NCBI GenBank assembly: GCA_015499995.1
Contig: JADNRV010000059.1
Location: forward strand, 62,001 to 126,000
DNA length: 64,000 bases
Reading direction: 5' to 3'
Origin: Flammula alnicola
Taxonomy: Eukaryota > Basidiomycota > Agaricomycetes > Agaricales > Strophariaceae
The position numbers and the translations under genes were made by a program. The notes under the pieces are model-generated. The model was not told the DNA's origin. It searched no databases and saw nothing but the letters and a program-made list of their open reading frames with translations. Numbering within the stretch: position 1 is the first letter of the stretch; each line of letters opens with the position of its first letter. This document shows positions 59,511 through 64,000 of the stretch, in pieces.

Positions 59511-60017
59511 AGAGCCAATCAATGCAAAGGTATTTCACAAGTTCCCAACATATTTAGCCGCCGAGAGGCAGCTGTGGAGACGAACCCCACATCATGTACC
59601 TGAGGTGGTTGTTATTGAGTCCGATACGAGTTCCCATCTGTTCCCATCGTCAGACAGGCTGAGACCGGGCGCCGAACAGCTGCGCAGCTGGCGATCTCTG
59701 GCGATGCTGGATTTGCTGCATCAGTGGATATTTAGCTTTTTTTAGAACGAGTGTAGATGTAGCATACATACTGTATAGTCCATAGATCCTCTTTTTTTGC
59801 AAAGAAAAATGAGGCAGAAATGCTGTTCAACCATCGACTTACATGGCGGGCCGCGATGGTGCGGGGGAGGGACTGTTTTGGTATTTACCTCCCAAGGATT
59901 CTGAGGAAGGCCAAGAGGAACCGAAACGGCGGTAACTGCACTTTGAATTTCCACCGCTAATTCGGTTTTGTGCAGAGCCTTCATGGGTCGCTCTTCTTGC
60001 TTGCCGTACCCCATCTA

Positions 60018-62210
60018 ATGCCCACATCGATCCCCCAAGATGAACTTACTTCAACAGTCTGCGGTGCAGTCCAGCAGTTGACCCAACATAGGAAGGCAAA
60101 TTTTCTCTTGGATACCGCCCTAGCATTGATCGACGCTGGACAGTGAGTACCTTTTTGTGTGTGAGTTTTCGGCCCAGCTGACACATTTTGGGCTATTTCC
60201 TTTGTTAGATATGGACCAGACGTCGAGAACTACCTTGAGGTATACCTTAGGACACCAGGATTGTCGAGGGAGGATCTGGCGCGAGCTCTTTTGGCCCGAG
60301 GGAATGCGCGGAAACAGGGCGGGGAAAGGTTACTCGCCAAAGCTCAAGAAGGTATAACAGGATGTTCGACCTCTTCCCATCTGGAAACTCACAAAGTGCT
60401 ACAGACTACCAAGCTGTTCTGAAGCTCGATCCCTCGAACAGGGACCTCCAACACCACCTACGGAGAAAAGTAGTGCGTCGCTTGCATTGGATCATGCTTC
60501 AAGTTCTCACATATACCCGCAGATACATTTTTCTAACGAGCCGGCCTCACAAAGAGCACCACTGGAAATATGGGAACGTATAGCATCTCACACACCCCGG
60601 TACCATCTGCGCACATGGTTGTTCATCTCTGCATTCCACCGAGACATCGCAGTGCGGCATATTTTCCACACCGTCGACATCTATTTTGGAGACGACCAAC
60701 AGGAAAACTTGACTCGAGGGTTGGATATCTTTGACAGAGCAAAGACCGATCCTATCTTTGCGAGCCGGGTAAAGTCCCTGAGACTGCACTGGGCCTATGA
60801 AGAGGGTGATATGTTGGATCTCATGACTCGTGAGTGCCGACTGTTTTGATGCCAGTATCAATACCAACACCGCACCTCTCCCACGTCTAGGTATCTTTAA
60901 GACCGCTCTGCTAGAATTCAAAGCTCTGCGTGACTTTGAATGGATAGGATACCCCGAAATGCGAGCGGACATGGTCCAAGCTGTGCTCGCCAGTCACAAA
61001 CACCTCCACGGGCTTGGTCTCATGTAAGTCATTTTTTCTGGAGACAACTTCTCTTCTGTCTTGCAAACTTTTACTTATTGGATACCATAAAATTTAGTGG
61101 CTGGCACTTCGATGCAGTCGGCGTATCTGCCTTCCGAAATCTACGGAAATTCACTTTACGCGCGGAAGACGACGACGGATTCGCTGATATGGGCGAAGTT
61201 CGGACAGTGCTAGACCAGAATGAGCACACACTAAGGCATCTGATCCTCGGCGCATATCTCGAGCGACATCATTCGTGGGACTCCGCCTTCCAATCAGTGA
61301 CTATTAAGAATCTCACTCATTTGGACCTCGTGGACACCCGCATTTCGCACATCGTCTTTGCCCGCATTGCCCATGCCCACAACTTGCAAAGTCTCACATT
61401 GCACGGAACTTTCGAAGAACCGGGTTCAGCCTCAGTAGTCTTCGGCAGCGACCAGGTTATCGATGGCAAACACACCTTCCTGCCTCATCTCGAGTCCTTC
61501 CGATTCATCTTGGTGGGACACGACGATGAGCACGCTCTATATCACTCCGTCACACAATTTTTGCACCAGCGCGAAAAGCTTAGAAGATTGGATTTGGGCA
61601 GTTGTCCCTGGGATATGGTCTTGACTCTGCTACCAGACCTAAGCGGTCTTCGCGTGTTGGGAGTGCGAATCGCCAATATCAGTCGGACGGCGGTGGCTGC
61701 CCTGGTAGATGCCATACCGGAGCAGATGCAGGCCATCAATCTTTCCACCGTAGTTTCTGATAAGCCTCTCGTACGTTCCTCTTCTTGTCTCTGCAATGCC
61801 ACTCACTGACCGCGTCCTCAACGTCACAGAACGAATACGCAAGGGCGTTCATTAAATTCCCAGCCATCTCCTTCCTCCATCTCCACTGCCCCAACAAACG
61901 CCGTCCAAAACCAAATCTGATGTCCGAGAAAGACTTCCAGGTGCAAACCGACATGTGGATCTCCAGCGCCCGGAGCGTCGCCACCGCCATTCCGTCCCTT
62001 GACTTCCTCGGCTGGCACGGAGAACACTACGTTGTGGTGCGGAGCGACCACAGCAGCAACGGCTACGGGAGTGGGAGCGTCGAGCTCAAGGAATTGCCAA
62101 CGAGGCGGCGCCTGGATTGTGGGAAAGGAGTTGACCTCGGGGGGGAAGATGCGGCGTGGTTGGAGCGAAAGGACGTTCCCATGGACTATGAAATGCCGGG
62201 GCTCGACTGA
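60018..62210 (+). CDS. TPR/F-box protein with LRR-like C-terminal region
   Basis: Seven exons: 60018-60142, 60209-60351, 60405-60469, 60533-60829, 60891-61023, 61098-61770 and 61830-62210. The N-terminus (TALALIDAGQYGPDVENYLE; LARALLARGNARKQGGERLL; DYQAVLKLDPSNRDLQHHLR) forms TPR-like helices. PLEIWERIASHTPRYHLRTW, LFISAFHRDIAVRHIFHTV is an F-box of the kind common in mushroom genomes, a predicted Skp1 contact. The remainder alternates Leu-rich strands and helices (LRKFTLRAEDDDGF, LTHLDLVDTRISH, LRRLDLGSCPWDM), a likely LRR-type substrate surface. Phases agree throughout. The substrate is unknown; a role in an SCF ubiquitin ligase is inferred. Confidence 0.82.
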
Positions 62211-62727
62211 ATGTGAAGTGTGTTTGCGCACCTGTACTTCGCGCGATGCGACGTGGGTACTTATCTATATGGTCAGCCCCATCTGCCTGCTTCTTTGTCC
62301 ACCTGCCATGCTAGCCTCAGTGCTCGCCCGATGGAAAAACTTGCTTCGGGATTTCTTGCTGTAATACTAGTTGGTTTCTGTCATATTTCATCGTGCTTTC
62401 GTTGTACCGCAATTGATTGTATATTATCCTGCACATCGCATCTTGCATCCTAGAATAGACCACGTATTCAAGTTGTTCTGGTTTCAGTATGTACACGGAT
62501 GAACCAAAGAACCGCCTTCACCGAGGTTCAACGTGGTCATGAGAACCAGAGTCAATAAGATAAATATTGGTTCGTGAGTGATGAAAAAGTTACACAAGTC
62601 CATGTCATCAATGAGATGAACGACTAGATACACACTGCAGGTATGTTTCCAATGATGCAAGACGAAAGATGGGGTCAGGATGGAATGCGGTAAGGACACA
62701 AAAGCTCGTAGTAAAGAAGGGTCCGCG

Positions 62728-64000
62728 CTAAACCTGACTGACAGGTTCGTATCCGCCCCGACTACTGCTCGCCCTGCCCAGTCCAAAGCCCATAAACAGT
62801 CCCTTCCGGCTCGCCGGTTTTCTGGCCCCATCCTCGTCCTCCTCTCTCCCCCTTCTGATCTTCGCTTCTCGGAAACCTTCAAGAGGCACATCATACAGCT
62901 TATCATACTCCACACCCAACTCGCGTCCTGCCGTCCAAAAGTCCTTGCAGTTCGCGACGATGCCCATATCGAACGGGTTGCTCGCCTTGCTCGCGCGCGC
63001 GAGGCCATCCACGGCCTTGCCCTTCGTGAAGCGGTCGAAGCCGAGCAGGTTCATCAGGAAGCCGCTGCCGCACCCCGCGCACACCCCGGAGTGGCGGTGC
63101 ACGACCCCCGTCGAGGCGCTGCTCGCTTCGCTGACGAGCGCGGTGTCCTCCGTATCGACGCCAGACAGGACGCTGTCCGAGCGAGTCTGGTGCCTGTGCC
63201 CCATTTGCCCGGAGAGCGACGCGCCGCCGCGCCCGCCCATGAAGCCATACCGCCCGAGATTGGATACTTCGAGGGTCGTCATCTGTCGTGCGACTTGCCA
63301 GAACTGCGAGGCCAGGAGGATGGCCGTCCAGGTGAGCTGGAGAGTGGCCCAGACGGCGACAGAGACAAGGAATGTATCGTGTGCTGTGATCGCGCAGAGG
63401 TTTCCGGGAAGAGGACAAGATGGCGATATTTCCGAGGGGTCTGAAGGAAGAGGAACGATAGAGAAGTCTGCAAGTGATAAGTCAGAAACAGTGCAGCAGA
63501 CAGTGTAAGGGTAAATAGAACGCACAAGCATATGTAAGGTAGTCAAAGAGGCAGATACCCACGACAAGAGTGGTGACAAACAGCAGGAACTGGCGGTGGT
63601 TGTTAGAGCCCACTAGAAATGATATCAGCATCGTCGCCCCCTGCAACAGAAAAGGAACACGAACCGCAATTCCACACCCAAGGACAGTGACTGTAAGTTA
63701 AAACCACCAAGTTAGCTCGTCGTTCTTGTCGTTGCAAAATACTTACTGGTCACTACGCGCAATGCACTTGTCACATACGCGACAATGCTTCGAGCGCAGC
63801 GGTTTTCGGGCCATGCACTGGATGCAGAAAGTTTGCCCGTTCAGCCGTCCCTCAGACGCGAGGTCTTCAATAATCTGAAACAACCATTGAGACAGTGGCA
63901 CAACAACAGGAAACTGAACGCACGGATTTCAGTTCCTCATCGCTGGCTGGTTTGGGGCATGTACCGGGATCCAGTGTGATGGAGCGGAAGAAATTGTAGG
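62728..64000 (-). CDS. DHHC palmitoyltransferase, Akr1-like, C-terminal part (gene continues past window edge)
   Basis: Integral-membrane protein S-acyltransferase. Reading leftward from 64000: [27 protein letters not shown], an intron, HHCPWVWNC, another intron, then [19 protein letters not shown] and a further exon with [20 protein letters not shown] and [18 protein letters not shown]. The DHHC cysteine-rich domain, including the catalytic Cys of DHHC, is complete. The TTxE motif (TTLEVSN) follows the last TM segment, and [15 protein letters not shown] is the conserved C-terminal NPFD/N-DFW motif. It stops at 62728 after an Arg/Ser-rich tail. Akr1/HIP14-type members have N-terminal ankyrin repeats, which would lie outside the window, so the sub-class is inferred from the C-terminal motifs. 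Confidence 0.82.

Noticed and set aside
62680..63508. Long plus-strand open frames of 187-254 residues
   Set aside because: GC-rich antisense of the DHHC palmitoyltransferase; no domain of their own.

Overview
The window is nuclear DNA of a filamentous fungus, most likely a mushroom-forming basidiomycete (Agaricomycetes). The evidence is gene structure: dense 45-85 bp GT-AG introns, several exons of 9-25 nt, tightly packed genes on both strands, and families typical of that group (TPR/DUF4470-like proteins, TPR/F-box proteins, RecQ-like helicase relics, Helitrons). No rRNA or tRNA gene was found.

Layout. 1-8.7 kb is gene-poor: an indel-free 72-bp minisatellite (205-2076), a decayed gene resembling a tail-anchored FHA-domain protein (2.6-4.4 kb), low-complexity DNA and a MITE-like element. 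8.7-17.1 kb is a conserved gene block: an importin-13/Kap122-like karyopherin, a small CxxH/CxxC protein, a WRAP53/TCAB1-like WD40 protein, and a small secreted cysteine protein on the minus strand. 18.4-36.1 kb holds two tandem minus-strand paralogues with an N-terminal TPR-like segment and a DUF4470-like domain. The second is split by a 9.4-kb Helitron lying in its second intron; the Helitron itself contains a tandem array, a TA-flanked element carrying a VPS11 fragment, and a MITE-like element with a 9-bp target duplication. 36.6-50.8 kb is again ordinary: acyl-protein thioesterase, F-box protein, MFS permease, GH38 alpha-mannosidase and an HPC2/ubinuclein-like histone chaperone subunit. 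52.2-56.0 kb is a hAT-type element with an exact 8-bp target duplication and no recognisable transposase; it carries a truncated RecQ-like helicase inside its own inverted repeats, a second inverted-repeat unit and a truncated host-like gene. 56.5-64 kb holds a proline-iminopeptidase-like hydrolase, a thioesterase pseudogene, another MITE, a TPR/F-box protein, and the C-terminal part of an Akr1-type DHHC palmitoyltransferase that runs off the right edge.

The most notable result is the nested transposon architecture. The Helitron can be excised on paper at an A|T dinucleotide, leaving a normal 56-bp intron in a paralogue whose exons all remain open. Two 3'-type hairpins suggest that it read through its own 3' end and picked up 3.3 kb of neighbouring sequence. 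Several conserved genes (karyopherin, HPC2, one F-box gene, RecQ, Helitron RepHel) show apparent single-base losses; these may be assembly errors or real decay, and they affect how the gene models should be read.
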